The translations under genes were made by a program, and so were the position numbers. Positions 1-6,206 of a stretch of 7,437 nucleotides of DNA are shown here, one piece after another. The notes under the pieces are model-generated. The model was not told the origin of the DNA and did no database searches. It was given only the letters and a program-made list of their open reading frames with translations. Source of the DNA: Streptomyces sp. KMM 9044 (GTDB lineage: Bacteria; Actinomycetota; Actinomycetes; Streptomycetales; Streptomycetaceae); assembly GCF_024701375.2 (NCBI RefSeq), contig NZ_CP113911.1, forward strand, positions 1 to 7,437, in the 5' to 3' direction. The number at the start of each line of letters is the position of its first letter. The first letter of the stretch is position 1.

Positions 1-1269
1 GCGGACGCGGTTCTGCAGCGGGTCGTTGCCCTGGTAGGCGAGCATTTCGGCGCCCTCGTCGATGATCCCGAAGATCATCGGCGTACTGCTGGACATCGTC
101 ATGAGCTTGGTGTTGTCCGCGTACTGGAGGCGCTTGTCGCCGATGGCGAGCATGGCGTCGAGCATGATCTCTGCCTCGGCCAGCGTGGACGCCATCCAGT
201 CCACGACGGGCGCCGTGTCCTTCGGCGGGCGGGGCTGGCCGGGCGCGGGCCGCACCTTGCCGGTGGCCTCCAGCCACGGGCGGTTCCAGTGCTTGAAGTC
301 GGCGCAGGCCTTGCCACGGTCCATGGCCCACACCAGCACGTCCGGGCAGCGGGAGAGCGTGCTCACGATGCCGTCCAGGAGCGTCGATTTGGCGCTTCCG
401 GGCGGTCCGATGACCAACATGCAGGCTTCGCGCATCATCAGGCTGATGGGGTCGCCGGAGCGGTCCACGACGAACGGCAACGGCCCGTTGACCGTGAGCG
501 GCTGGCCTACCTCGTGCACCGGGTAGGTCACGGTCAGGCTGCTGGTGTCGCGGGTGTCGATGTCCGCGATCACGTGGCCCTGCTTGCCCGCCCGCTCGAT
601 CCTGACCAGACAGCCGGTCGGCAGGCGCGCGGATTCCGCGAGCGCCTGGGCGTAGGCGGCGATGCGGTCGGAGGTGATGCCGATGGGAAGGCTGATCTCC
701 AGCGCGAACCCGGAGCCGTTGGCGCGGGGGGCGTACCCGGCGAACTGCACGTCGATCCTGGTCACTTGCTTGATGAGCGTCATCCACGCGTCGATCACCT
801 GCCAGTCGGCGCGGCTGACTTCCGCCTCGGCCATGGCCGCCTCCAGGGCGCGGCGGGCGTCGTCGGCGGCTTCCTCGTGCACCTCGGAGGCGTACGCGGC
901 GCCGCCGATGCCGATGGTGATCGCGGCGAGGGTGGCAAGGGCGGTCCAGGCGTCTTTGCCGGTCCAGGTGGTGGGGTCGGTGGCGACGACGGCGGACGTC
1001 CAGCCGGAGGACAGCAGCCATCCGGCGGCGCGGGTGGCCAGGCTCGGGCGGCTGAGCCGCTTACGCAGGCCCGCGCCGATGCCGTGCGCGGCGGCGCCGA
1101 CCACGCCGACCGCGAGCGGCCAGCCGGACGGCATACCGGCCAGAGCGCCAGTGCTGGCCACGGCCATGGACGTGGTGGCCATGGCCAGGGGGCCGGACAC
1201 GGGCCCGTGCCGGGCGGCCCAGTCAAGAGCGAAGTGGGTGCGGGGGTCGGCTGCGGTCTGGCGGGGCAT
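1..1269 (-). CDS. FtsK/TraB-type DNA-translocating ATPase, C-terminus cut by window edge
   Basis: First 423 residues of a protein whose reading frame runs off the left edge. Hydrophobic segments near residues 26-66 and 106-127 suggest an N-terminal membrane anchor. A Walker A-like P-loop lies at 288-296 (GPPGSAKST) and a Walker B strand at 398-405 (MIFGIIDE, with D404 and E405), the order expected of the FtsK/SpoIIIE/TraB translocase family. In Streptomyces plasmids and AICEs such a protein alone pumps double-stranded DNA into the recipient. The ATG at 1269 is preceded 5 nt upstream by AGGAGG (1275-1280), a clear start. It is the last visible gene of the leftward transfer set, 72 nt after the 599 aa gene, with a hairpin in the gap. 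Oddity: the P-loop residue before the lysine is Ala (A293) where Gly is usual. The family call is inferred from motifs and context; the helicase arginine finger and any DNA-binding C-terminal domain lie outside the window. Confidence 0.85.
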   Translation of the reverse strand, partial: MPRQTAADPRTHFALDWAARHGPVSGPLAMATTSMAVASTGALAGMPSGWPLAVGVVGAAAHGIGAGLRKRLSRPSLATRAAGWLLSSGWTSAVVATDPTTWTGKDAWTALATLAAITIGIGGAAYASEVHEEAADDARRALEAAMAEAEVSRADWQVIDAWMTLIKQVTRIDVQFAGYAPRANGSGFALEISLPIGITSDRIAAYAQALAESARLPTGCLVRIERAGKQGHVIADIDTRDTSSLTVTYPVHEVGQPLTVNGPLPFVVDRSGDPISLMMREACMLVIGPPGSAKSTLLDGIVSTLSRCPDVLVWAMDRGKACADFKHWNRPWLEATGKVRPAPGQPRPPKDTAPVVDWMASTLAEAEIMLDAMLAIGDKRLQYADNTKLMTMSSSTPMIFGIIDEGAEMLAYQGNDPLQNRVR

Positions 1270-1299
1270 GGGGTCCTCCTCGGTGGTGGGGCCGGCGGG

Positions 1300-1327
1300 G
1301 GCGGGCGCGCCTCGCAGCGCGCCCGCC
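1300..1327 (-). terminator. Perfect 11-bp hairpin between the 599 aa gene and the ATPase gene
   Basis: The arms GGCGGGCGCGC (1300-1310) and GCGCGCCCGCC (1317-1327) pair perfectly around a 6-nt loop. It sits 14 nt after the TGA of the upstream gene and 20 nt before the SD of the ATPase gene. There is no U-tract, as is common for actinomycete terminators. It may act as a partial terminator, or as an mRNA 3'-end stabiliser, that lowers ATPase expression relative to the genes before it. Its function is inferred. Confidence 0.55.
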
Positions 1328-1341
1328 TAGGTGGTGGTGGG

Positions 1342-1713
1342 TCAGTCCTCCTGACGCGTGACGTCCCACATCTCCTCGGCCGTGCGCCCGTCGGTGTGCC
1401 GGGCGATGTCCGCCTCGTGGCAGGCCTGGAAGGTCTCGCCCACGGCCTCGGCCGCGTCCACGCACAGCAGCAGCTGCTTGTGCAGGTCGCCCAACGCCTC
1501 GTTGACCTCCGGGTGAAGCGGCATGTTCTCCGGGGACATGACGGCCGCGACGGAGGCGAACGTCTCCGCGATGGCGCCCAGCGCCTCGGGCAGGGTCTCC
1601 ACCTGGGCGAGAACCTGCATCATGCCGCCGGGCTCCGCCTTCTGTGCCTGCTCCAGCATCTGACCCGCCGCCTCGCGGAAGTCGAATCCGGTGCCGTTGC
1701 TCATGTCGCTCAC
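1342..1713 (-). other. Possible internal in-frame translation product (C-terminal 123 aa of the 599 aa gene)
   Basis: Inside the 599 aa frame a perfect AGGAGG (1719-1724) stands 5 nt before an in-frame GTG (1711-1713, residue 477), followed three codons later by an ATG (1702-1704). Translation from here would give a 123 aa acidic, helical protein covering exactly the globular C-terminal domain. This is as good a translation signal as any in the window, so either two products come from one frame, or two formerly separate genes have become fused while keeping the second RBS. It is listed separately because a reader would otherwise miss it. Expression is not shown by sequence alone. Confidence 0.5.
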
Positions 1714-3141
1714 TGCTGCCTCCTGTGTGGTGGGTACCGGCGCGTCGCCGGGACGGGCCCGGTCGATACCGGGGGGTGTTTGTGCCTGGTGCTGCCAGCG
1801 CGCCCGGTCGGCCTCGGCCTGGTCGTGGTCCTGGTACGCGGCGATGTCCCGCGCCAGGCGCTCCTCCTGCGCGGCCCGGCAAAGCTTGCGCCACACCGTC
1901 CGGCCCCAGCGGGGCGGCTGGATACGCAGCAGCTTCGCCAGCGGCCACAAGGCCAGCGCGAGCACGCCGAGCGGCGTCGCGGCGAGCGCCGCCAGGGCGC
2001 GGCGCCAGTGGAAGCGGGCGGCTGAGCGGCGCAGCGCGATGCGGCGGGCGTGAGTGCGTGCCCGCTCCTCGATCCGGCCGCGCTTCTGCGCGCGCCACTG
2101 GGCCCGGAGCCGGTCCCGGGCGGCGCGGTAGGTGGCGCGGCGGGTGGCGAGGAATCCGCGGGGCTCACTCTGGGACTTGGGGGCGGTCTTGCCCTTGGGG
2201 GCGGTCTTGCCCTTGGGGGCGGTCTTGCCCTTGGGGGCGGTCTTGCCCTTGGGGGCGGTGCCGGTCCCGCCGGTCCCGCCGGTGCTGCGGCGGGCGCGGG
2301 CGAGCGTCTGCGCCGCCGCGCCGCGTCCGGCCCGCCACAGCCGTCCGGCCGCGCCGCCACGGCCCGCAGAGCCGCCCTGAGTGCCGCCACGGCCCGTCTG
2401 GGGGCGCGTCCCGCCGCTCTTGGGCGCGGTGCCCTTGGACAGCCGTCCCAGGCCCCCGGCGGCTCCCTGCCGGGCGCCGGAGCCGGGCGCCGGTGAACGG
2501 CGCTGCTGCTGACGCTCGGTGCGCCGTGCGTCGGCCAGCTGGCGGCGCGCGCGGGTGGTGTCCGCCGCCGTGGTGGTGCGTCCCTTGCGTACCGCCTCGG
2601 CGGCGCTGGCACGGCGGACCTGCCGCACCGCCGCCGCCTTCTGCCGCAGCGCGCCGCCGGTGCCCGCCGCCCGCCGGACAGCACCGCCGCCGGTGCCGGA
2701 CCCTGCGCCGCGCCGGGCACCGGTGGAGCCGAAGGACCCGAGCGAACGCGCGGCGGCACGCTGCGGCGGGACACCGCCGGAACGCTGGGCACCGGGCGTG
2801 CGCGCCGGGCCCCGGCGCAGGGTGCCGGCGGGCGTCGCACGGGCCACGGCTGCGACCACGGGCACTAAGGCCAGCGCCCCGGCCGCCAGCAGCGCCGCCG
2901 GTCCACCAGCGGCAAGACCGGTCGCCGACACGACCGCGATCGTGCCCGTGGTGCCCACGGTCACCGCCGGGACGACGGGCAGTCCGCCGAGAGTGCTCAC
3001 CTCGGACTCTGCGGACGGCGCGGCGGGCTCGGCGGGTACTTCCGGCACGGGCGGCGCGGCGGGCTCGGCAGCCTGCACCGGCTCCGGCTCCGGCTCCGTG
3101 GTGGCCAGACCCGATTGTGTAGGGGGGTTGGGGTTCGTCAT
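1342..3141 (-). CDS. 599 aa low-complexity membrane-associated protein of the transfer operon, KGKTAP repeats
   Basis: I do not recognise the full-length family. The ATG at 3141 is preceded by AGGAGG 10-11 nt upstream (CAGGAGGTAGG). The frame stays open upstream to 3246, but only this start has an SD. Layout: Pro/Glu-rich 1-48; hydrophobic hairpin at about 52-102 (two likely TM segments); Arg/Gly/Ala-rich, probably disordered basic region 104-376 with four and a half KGKTAP repeats at about 295-322; a third hydrophobic segment at 382-404; Glu/Asp-rich linker to 476; then a compact acidic C-terminal domain (about 480-599) beginning MSNGTGFDFREA and ending EEMWDVTRQED. That last part resembles small proteins that, as I recall, occur as separate genes just before ftsK-like genes in Streptomyces elements. 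An internal SD and GTG at 1713 could produce this domain on its own. Codon 92 is TTA (2866-2868), so translation may depend on bldA tRNA. A role in mating-bridge or DNA-transfer support is inferred from position only. Confidence 0.75.
   Translation of the reverse strand: MTNPNPPTQSGLATTEPEPEPVQAAEPAAPPVPEVPAEPAAPSAESEVSTLGGLPVVPAVTVGTTGTIAVVSATGLAAGGPAALLAAGALALVPVVAAVARATPAGTLRRGPARTPGAQRSGGVPPQRAAARSLGSFGSTGARRGAGSGTGGGAVRRAAGTGGALRQKAAAVRQVRRASAAEAVRKGRTTTAADTTRARRQLADARRTERQQQRRSPAPGSGARQGAAGGLGRLSKGTAPKSGGTRPQTGRGGTQGGSAGRGGAAGRLWRAGRGAAAQTLARARRSTGGTGGTGTAPKGKTAPKGKTAPKGKTAPKGKTAPKSQSEPRGFLATRRATYRAARDRLRAQWRAQKRGRIEERARTHARRIALRRSAARFHWRRALAALAATPLGVLALALWPLAKLLRIQPPRWGRTVWRKLCRAAQEERLARDIAAYQDHDQAEADRARWQHQAQTPPGIDRARPGDAPVPTTQEAAVSDMSNGTGFDFREAAGQMLEQAQKAEPGGMMQVLAQVETLPEALGAIAETFASVAAVMSPENMPLHPEVNEALGDLHKQLLLCVDAAEAVGETFQACHEADIARHTDGRTAEEMWDVTRQED
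2176..2259 (-). repeat. 18-bp tandem repeat encoding TAPKGK units
   Basis: The unit CTTGGGGGCGGTCTTGCC (plus strand) occurs four times without change (2176-2193, 2194-2211, 2212-2229, 2230-2247), followed by a 12-nt partial copy to 2259. On the coding strand it gives six-residue KGKTAP steps with a lysine-rich, positively charged, probably flexible linker. The identical DNA copies suggest recent expansion by slippage, so copy number is likely to vary between relatives. Confidence 0.95.
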
Positions 3142-3182
3142 GCTGTGCCTACCTCCTGACGGGACGTCATCTGTGGGAGGGA

Positions 3183-3217
3183 GACCGCCCGGCGGGGGTT
3201 CGTCCCGCCGGGCGGTC
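3183..3217 (-). terminator. Perfect 14-bp hairpin between the Spd-like and 599 aa genes
   Basis: GACCGCCCGGCGGG (3183-3196) and CCCGCCGGGCGGTC (3204-3217) pair perfectly around a 7-nt loop. It lies in the 154-nt gap after the TGA at 3296, in the 5' leader of the 599 aa gene and about 40 nt before its SD. No U-tract is seen. Because the proposed promoter at 3250-3278 lies upstream of it, it could be a terminator for the upstream gene read-through or an attenuator for the downstream gene. Confidence 0.6.
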
Positions 3218-3227
3218 GTCACGGGTC

Positions 3228-3278
3228 GATCACCTGGGGTGATCAAGTGAGCGTAGGGGGCGGCGGTGACAGCGTCAC
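3228..3278 (-). promoter_or_regulatory. Promoter and operator ahead of the 599 aa gene
   Basis: On the minus strand GTGACG (3278-3273), a 17-nt spacer and TACGCT (3255-3250) form a reasonable sigma-70-type promoter with start near 3243. A perfect palindrome, GATCACC-tgg-GGTGATC (3228-3244), covers the expected start site and adjoins the -10. It overlaps the word GTGATCAAGTGA (3239-3250), which recurs at 6516-6527 in a similar setting. A second palindrome, GTGAC-agc-GTCAC (3266-3278), covers the -35. Such placement is typical for a repressor that blocks the polymerase; which repressor is unknown. Confidence 0.55.
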
Positions 3279-3295
3279 CCGCCTTTGAGCGCTGG

Positions 3296-4354
3296 TCAGT
3301 TGTAGAGACCGGTCCCCGGACCCTTGGCGTCCGTCTCCGCCGCCTGCCGGGCCTCCCGCAGGTAGCGCTCCACGCTGTCCCGGCTGACTTCCTTGCCCAG
3401 CACCGCCGCCGCGTGCCGCTCCACCGTGTCCGCTTGCGTCACGCCGAGGGCGTGCAGGCGGTGGACCGTGCTGCGCAGGGACAGCGCCTCGGCCGGGGTC
3501 CGGCCAGCCTCCGGGCGGAGATCTCCGCCCATCTCCGCACTGGTCAGAGGCGTTTCCGCCGGAGTCTCCGGCTGCGTCCGGCCGGACACGGAGAGGATCT
3601 CCGCCGCCGGGATTCCGGCATCCGCCGCCGCTTCCAGTGAGGCACGCGCTCGCATCTGGTCCACGATGGCGCGCTGACGCAGCTCGGCCGCGCGGGAGTG
3701 CTCGGGCTCCGACTCGGCCGCCCGCTCGACGTGGATCTCGTTCCGCGTCTGCGGGGCCTCCAGCTCGCCGTACTTGGCTTCCAGCGCCGCCCTTACCTGC
3801 GCTGCCCTGCCTCGGGAGCGCAGTACCTGTTGTGCAGTGTCCGCAATAGCCAGTTCGGCGTACGCCTCGTCACGCTCGGCCGCCAGCCACGCCGCAGCGT
3901 CCGCCGACAGCGGCCGGGACATCGAGCTGAGCACCGTGTGCCACAGCACCTTGGCCACCAGCGAGACGGCCGGACCGCCCACCGCCAGACCCCAGTCACC
4001 CACGCGGATGCCGTGCACGATCAGTACCGCCATGGACACCGCCAGCAGCAGCCAGCCGGTCCGGTCCGCCGCCTTGCGGTGGTCGGGGTCGTGCCGGTGC
4101 ACCACCGCCAGCAGCAGCGCCACCAGCCAGGCCGCGTCGAACACGGCGCCGCCGACGTAGCCCCACCAGCCGCCGAGCATCTGAGCGATGGACATGGTGC
4201 TGTAGACCACGGTCGCCACCGTGATCAGCCCGGCGACCACCAGGGCCGCCGTCTGAGCAACGGACCGCCAGTCGGTCGGGAGCCTGGGCGCCTCAGCCGG
4301 CACCTCGCGGGTACGCCCGGCCACGGTCACCGGCCGGGTGCGCGCCGCCTTCAT
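3296..4354 (-). CDS. Four-TM Spd-like transfer membrane protein with C-terminal HTH-like region
   Basis: 352 aa starting MKAARTRPVTV at the ATG at 4354. The same frame is open further upstream, but that stretch is the shadow of the 51 aa gene, and the ATGA overlap with its stop fixes the start by coupling. Four hydrophobic segments lie at about 33-54, 70-88, 99-116 and 122-142, with charged HRHDPDHRK between the second and third. They are followed by an Ala/Glu/Arg-rich helical, coiled-coil-like stretch (150-245), a Pro/Thr-rich linker, and a region at 296-336 that reads like a helix-turn-helix (LGVTQADTVE through VSRDSVERYLREA). This layout resembles actinobacterial DUF2637-like and SpdB-like membrane proteins seen next to traB genes. 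Spd proteins aid intramycelial plasmid spread; that role here is inferred from topology and neighbours. Confidence 0.8.
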   Translation of the reverse strand: MKAARTRPVTVAGRTREVPAEAPRLPTDWRSVAQTAALVVAGLITVATVVYSTMSIAQMLGGWWGYVGGAVFDAAWLVALLLAVVHRHDPDHRKAADRTGWLLLAVSMAVLIVHGIRVGDWGLAVGGPAVSLVAKVLWHTVLSSMSRPLSADAAAWLAAERDEAYAELAIADTAQQVLRSRGRAAQVRAALEAKYGELEAPQTRNEIHVERAAESEPEHSRAAELRQRAIVDQMRARASLEAAADAGIPAAEILSVSGRTQPETPAETPLTSAEMGGDLRPEAGRTPAEALSLRSTVHRLHALGVTQADTVERHAAAVLGKEVSRDSVERYLREARQAAETDAKGPGTGLYN

Positions 4355-4509
4355 CGGGCACCGCCGTTCCGCAGCGCCTCGGCCGCCTGCCGAGCGGCCT
4401 CGGCCGCCCGCGCCGCTTCCGCCGCGCGCTCCATGGCCTCCCGCGCCGCGCGGTCCGGGTCCTCGGCCTGCATGATCGCGTGCCGCAGCACGCCGATACG
4501 ATCCATCAC
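4351..4509 (-). CDS. Small Ala/Glu-rich helical protein, first gene of the leftward operon
   Basis: 52 aa from GTG 4509, or 51 aa from ATG 4506 (MDRIGVLRHAIMQAEDP...). AGGAGGG (4517-4523) lies 7 nt before the GTG and 10 nt before the ATG, so GTG is slightly favoured by spacing. The stop TGA (4351-4353) overlaps the next ATG as ATGA, so the two genes are translationally coupled. Residues 18-46 are almost only Ala, Glu, Arg and Gln and should form an amphipathic or coiled-coil helix. I do not recognise a family. Given the coupling, a partner or regulator of the Spd-like protein is plausible. Confidence 0.7.
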   Translation of the reverse strand: MMDRIGVLRHAIMQAEDPDRAAREAMERAAEAARAAEAARQAAEALRNGGAR

Positions 4510-4695
4510 AGGATCGCCCTCCTAGTCCAGATAGGTCGGCTGGTCTCAGGCCTCGGCTCGGTGCTACCAACACCGGCCGGGGCCGTTTTCGGTTCGTGGG
4601 GGCAGTGGCGCTGCCCGTTGCCGGGTGCCTTCTGCCTGCTCAAGCCACAGATGTGGCCTGCTCCCCGCCGTGTCGGCCGGGGCCTTGCAAGAACG
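4510..4695 (-). other. Long untranslated leader of the transfer operon
   Basis: About 180 nt between the proposed leftward start site (near 4689) and the first gene. It contains the palindrome GCCACA-tc-TGTGGC (4645-4658) and other short GC-rich stems, but no named riboswitch, no convincing leader peptide and no plus-strand gene that I can support. Confidence 0.35.
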
Positions 4696-4756
4696 ACACT
4701 AGCGCACTACTTCCCTGAGTACCAACTTACTTCTCAGGGAAGTGGTGCGTTATGCT
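4696..4756. promoter_or_regulatory. Symmetric divergent promoter with 17-bp inverted-repeat operator
   Basis: The arms CGCACTACTTCCCTGAG (4703-4719) and CTCAGGGAAGTGGTGCG (4733-4749) match in 16 of 17 positions; the single mismatch is a G-T pair. The 13-nt centre carries two -35 boxes back to back: TTGGTA leftward (4725-4720) and TTACTT rightward (4727-4732). Just outside the arms lie the -10 boxes: TAGTGT leftward (4701-4696) and TATGCT rightward (4751-4756), each with an 18-nt spacer. The arms thus occupy both promoter spacers, with centres 30 bp apart, about three helical turns. One dimeric regulator per arm could silence both directions at once. The rightward start would fall at about 4763, making the ATG at 4764 leaderless. 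Confidence 0.7.
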
Positions 4757-4763
4757 CACCTGC

Positions 4764-5009
4764 ATGGACATCCCCGAGAGGGCGCAGGCAGAAGCGCTCC
4801 AGAGACTGGCCGATCTCGGCGCACAGCGCGCTGAACTGCTACGACAGGCGAAAGCGCTGATCCCGCAGATCCAAGCGGCAGCCCTCGAGGCGGACCGGCT
4901 CGGCGCCCAGCGCTCCCGGGCACAACAGCTCAGCCGGATCAGTCCCAGCACCTACTACAAGTGGCTACCTGACCGGCAAGAAGGCCAACGAGGAGAGACG
5001 GGGGCGTAG
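4764..5009 (+). CDS. Small HTH-like protein, candidate autoregulator
   Basis: 81 aa (MDIPERAQAEALQRL...). ATG 4764 is chosen because the TATGCT -10 at 4751-4756 places the RNA start next to it (leaderless). An upstream in-frame ATG at 4752 would add four residues and has only a weak AGGGAAG nearby, itself inside the inverted repeat. The protein is mostly helical with a coiled-coil-like front half; residues 34-66 (IPQIQAAALEADRL through SRISPSTYYKWL) look like a helix-turn-helix recognition unit. It is transcribed away from the transfer operon out of the shared inverted-repeat promoter, the classical position for a regulator acting on that operator. Function is inferred; no effector domain is present. 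Confidence 0.7.
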   Translation: MDIPERAQAEALQRLADLGAQRAELLRQAKALIPQIQAAALEADRLGAQRSRAQQLSRISPSTYYKWLPDRQEGQRGETGA

Positions 5010-5054
5010 GCTCACCGTCACGCACAGCCACGACTGCACCGCCCCAGAAAACAC

Positions 5055-5110
5055 GGAAGCCCCCCGAGGATCTGTACCCGACGTTGGCGCGTCGGGACCC
5101 GGAGGGCTCC
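5055..5110 (+). other. Long imperfect stem-loop between two plus-strand genes
   Basis: The outer stem pairs GGA-GCCC-CCG (5055-5066, one bulge and one mismatch) with CGG-GGGC-TCC (5100-5110). The inner stem pairs CCCGAC (5077-5082) with GTCGGG (5091-5096) around an 8-nt loop. It may end the transcript of the small HTH gene or act as an attenuator for the next gene. The outer right arm contains GGAGGG, a good SD for an ATG at 5114 that opens in the wrong frame. Confidence 0.45.
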
Positions 5111-5183
5111 GCAATGAATTCGCTGCGAGTGTACGGGCCGGGAGACCGGTTCCGCACCCGCAGCAGGTCAGAAAGGCCACAAA

Positions 5184-6206
5184 TTGCCTACGCGGAGCAC
5201 CACCCACGCGAGCACTCCGCCCGCAGCATGCGGCACCTGCACCAAGATCCACGCCGTTCTCACCCAGCACCGCGCGCTCGGCCAGCCGGTCACCGGCGCC
5301 GCCCTTGCCGCCGCCTCCGGCGTCAGCCGCCGGGCCGTCCTCACCCACATCAGCTACCTGGTGGAATGCGGATGGGTCGCCGCCGACCGGCGCACCCCCA
5401 TCGCGCAGTCCAGCGCCACACCGCCCCCGCCCGCCCGGCCGGACACGCCTCTGGTGTGGGCCACAGACGCAGCTCTGTCCTGCAAGACCTGCGGGCGGAT
5501 CCTGCTCGTGCTGGCGACGGCGGCCGGGCCGGATCAGTGGTCGGTGGTCATGCCCGAACACGAACTGGCCGCCGCGCTCGGCGTCACCGGCCGGACCGTG
5601 CGCACCCACCTTGCCGCCCTCACCGGCCGCCGCCCGCACAACGCCCATCCGCAGTCCGGCCCGCTGCTGCGCGGCGAGCTGGTGCCCGAAACCGGCGGCC
5701 GGGGCGGACTGCGCTGGACGTTCCTCGACGGCAAGGTGCAGACCGGATCCAGCGCCGAGACCTACACGGCGCAGGAGTACCGCGCGCTGCGCGTCCAGGC
5801 GCTCGACGTCCTCGCCCAGGTCCCGCTCCTCACCCAGGATCTGACCACGCGTGAGCGCACCCGCGCCGCCGAGCTGCTGGTAATCCCCCGCCTGCACGTC
5901 GGCTACCCGGCCGCGGCCATCATTGAGGCGCTCGTTGATCCGGCGGACACGCACCTGAAGGTGCACACCAGCGCATACGGCCTGATCAAGTGGCGCCTCA
6001 GCCAGCGCGCGCCGCTGTCCGGCTACGTGGCCCCAGCCAAAGAGACGTACGACCCCACCCCGGTCGTGCACGACTGCGCAGACTGCGGACTCCCCATCAA
6101 GGCGCCGCTCTCCGTGGCCTACTGCGCCGACTGCAAGCGGCGCCACACCGCCGGGATCAGCCTCGAAGTCGCTGAGGCCCACCCGATCGCTGAGCCTGCC
6201 ATCTGA
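5184..6206 (+). CDS. 340 aa DNA-binding protein: two HTH regions and zinc-ribbon CxxC pairs; replication initiator or regulator candidate
   Basis: Start TTG 5184, because no ATG or GTG exists in frame between the stop at 5115 and codon 60; AGAAAGG (5170-5176), matching the 5' part of the SD, stands 7 nt before it. Visible parts: CGTC (16-19); winged-HTH-like 35-66 (TGAALAAASGVSRRAVLTHI); CKTC (100-103); second HTH 124-150 (EHELAAALGVTGRTVRTHLA); a helical region 225-277 ending in YGLIKWRLSQRAP; and a C-terminal zinc-ribbon-like pair, C298-C301 and C314-C317. The C-terminal pattern (short HTH-like YGL..RL followed by a CxxC ribbon) recalls HTH proteins common in Streptomyces accessory regions. 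Proximity to an iteron-like region would suit a replication initiator, but a transcription regulator is equally possible. A strong hairpin follows 9 nt after the stop. Third codon positions are strongly GC, supporting this frame. Confidence 0.75.
   Translation: MPTRSTTHASTPPAACGTCTKIHAVLTQHRALGQPVTGAALAAASGVSRRAVLTHISYLVECGWVAADRRTPIAQSSATPPPPARPDTPLVWATDAALSCKTCGRILLVLATAAGPDQWSVVMPEHELAAALGVTGRTVRTHLAALTGRRPHNAHPQSGPLLRGELVPETGGRGGLRWTFLDGKVQTGSSAETYTAQEYRALRVQALDVLAQVPLLTQDLTTRERTRAAELLVIPRLHVGYPAAAIIEALVDPADTHLKVHTSAYGLIKWRLSQRAPLSGYVAPAKETYDPTPVVHDCADCGLPIKAPLSVAYCADCKRRHTAGISLEVAEAHPIAEPAI

Noticed and set aside
289..2025. Long plus-strand frame of 578 codons opposite the ATPase and 599 aa genes
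   Set aside because: Composition is Gly/Arg/His/Val with no motif, no SD and it spans two genes with strong SDs on the other strand; a typical high-GC shadow.
1644..3122. Plus-strand frame of 492 codons
   Set aside because: Arg/Pro/Ala-only composition, antisense to the low-complexity 599 aa gene.
4351..5009. Toxin-antitoxin pair made of the two small genes 4351-4509 and 4764-5009
   Set aside because: They are divergent rather than co-transcribed, and neither shows a toxin fold or motif.
5114..5854. Plus-strand frame from ATG 5114 with a good SD
   Set aside because: Beyond about 35 codons it becomes His/Pro/Arg-rich shadow sequence; kept only as a finding about the start region.
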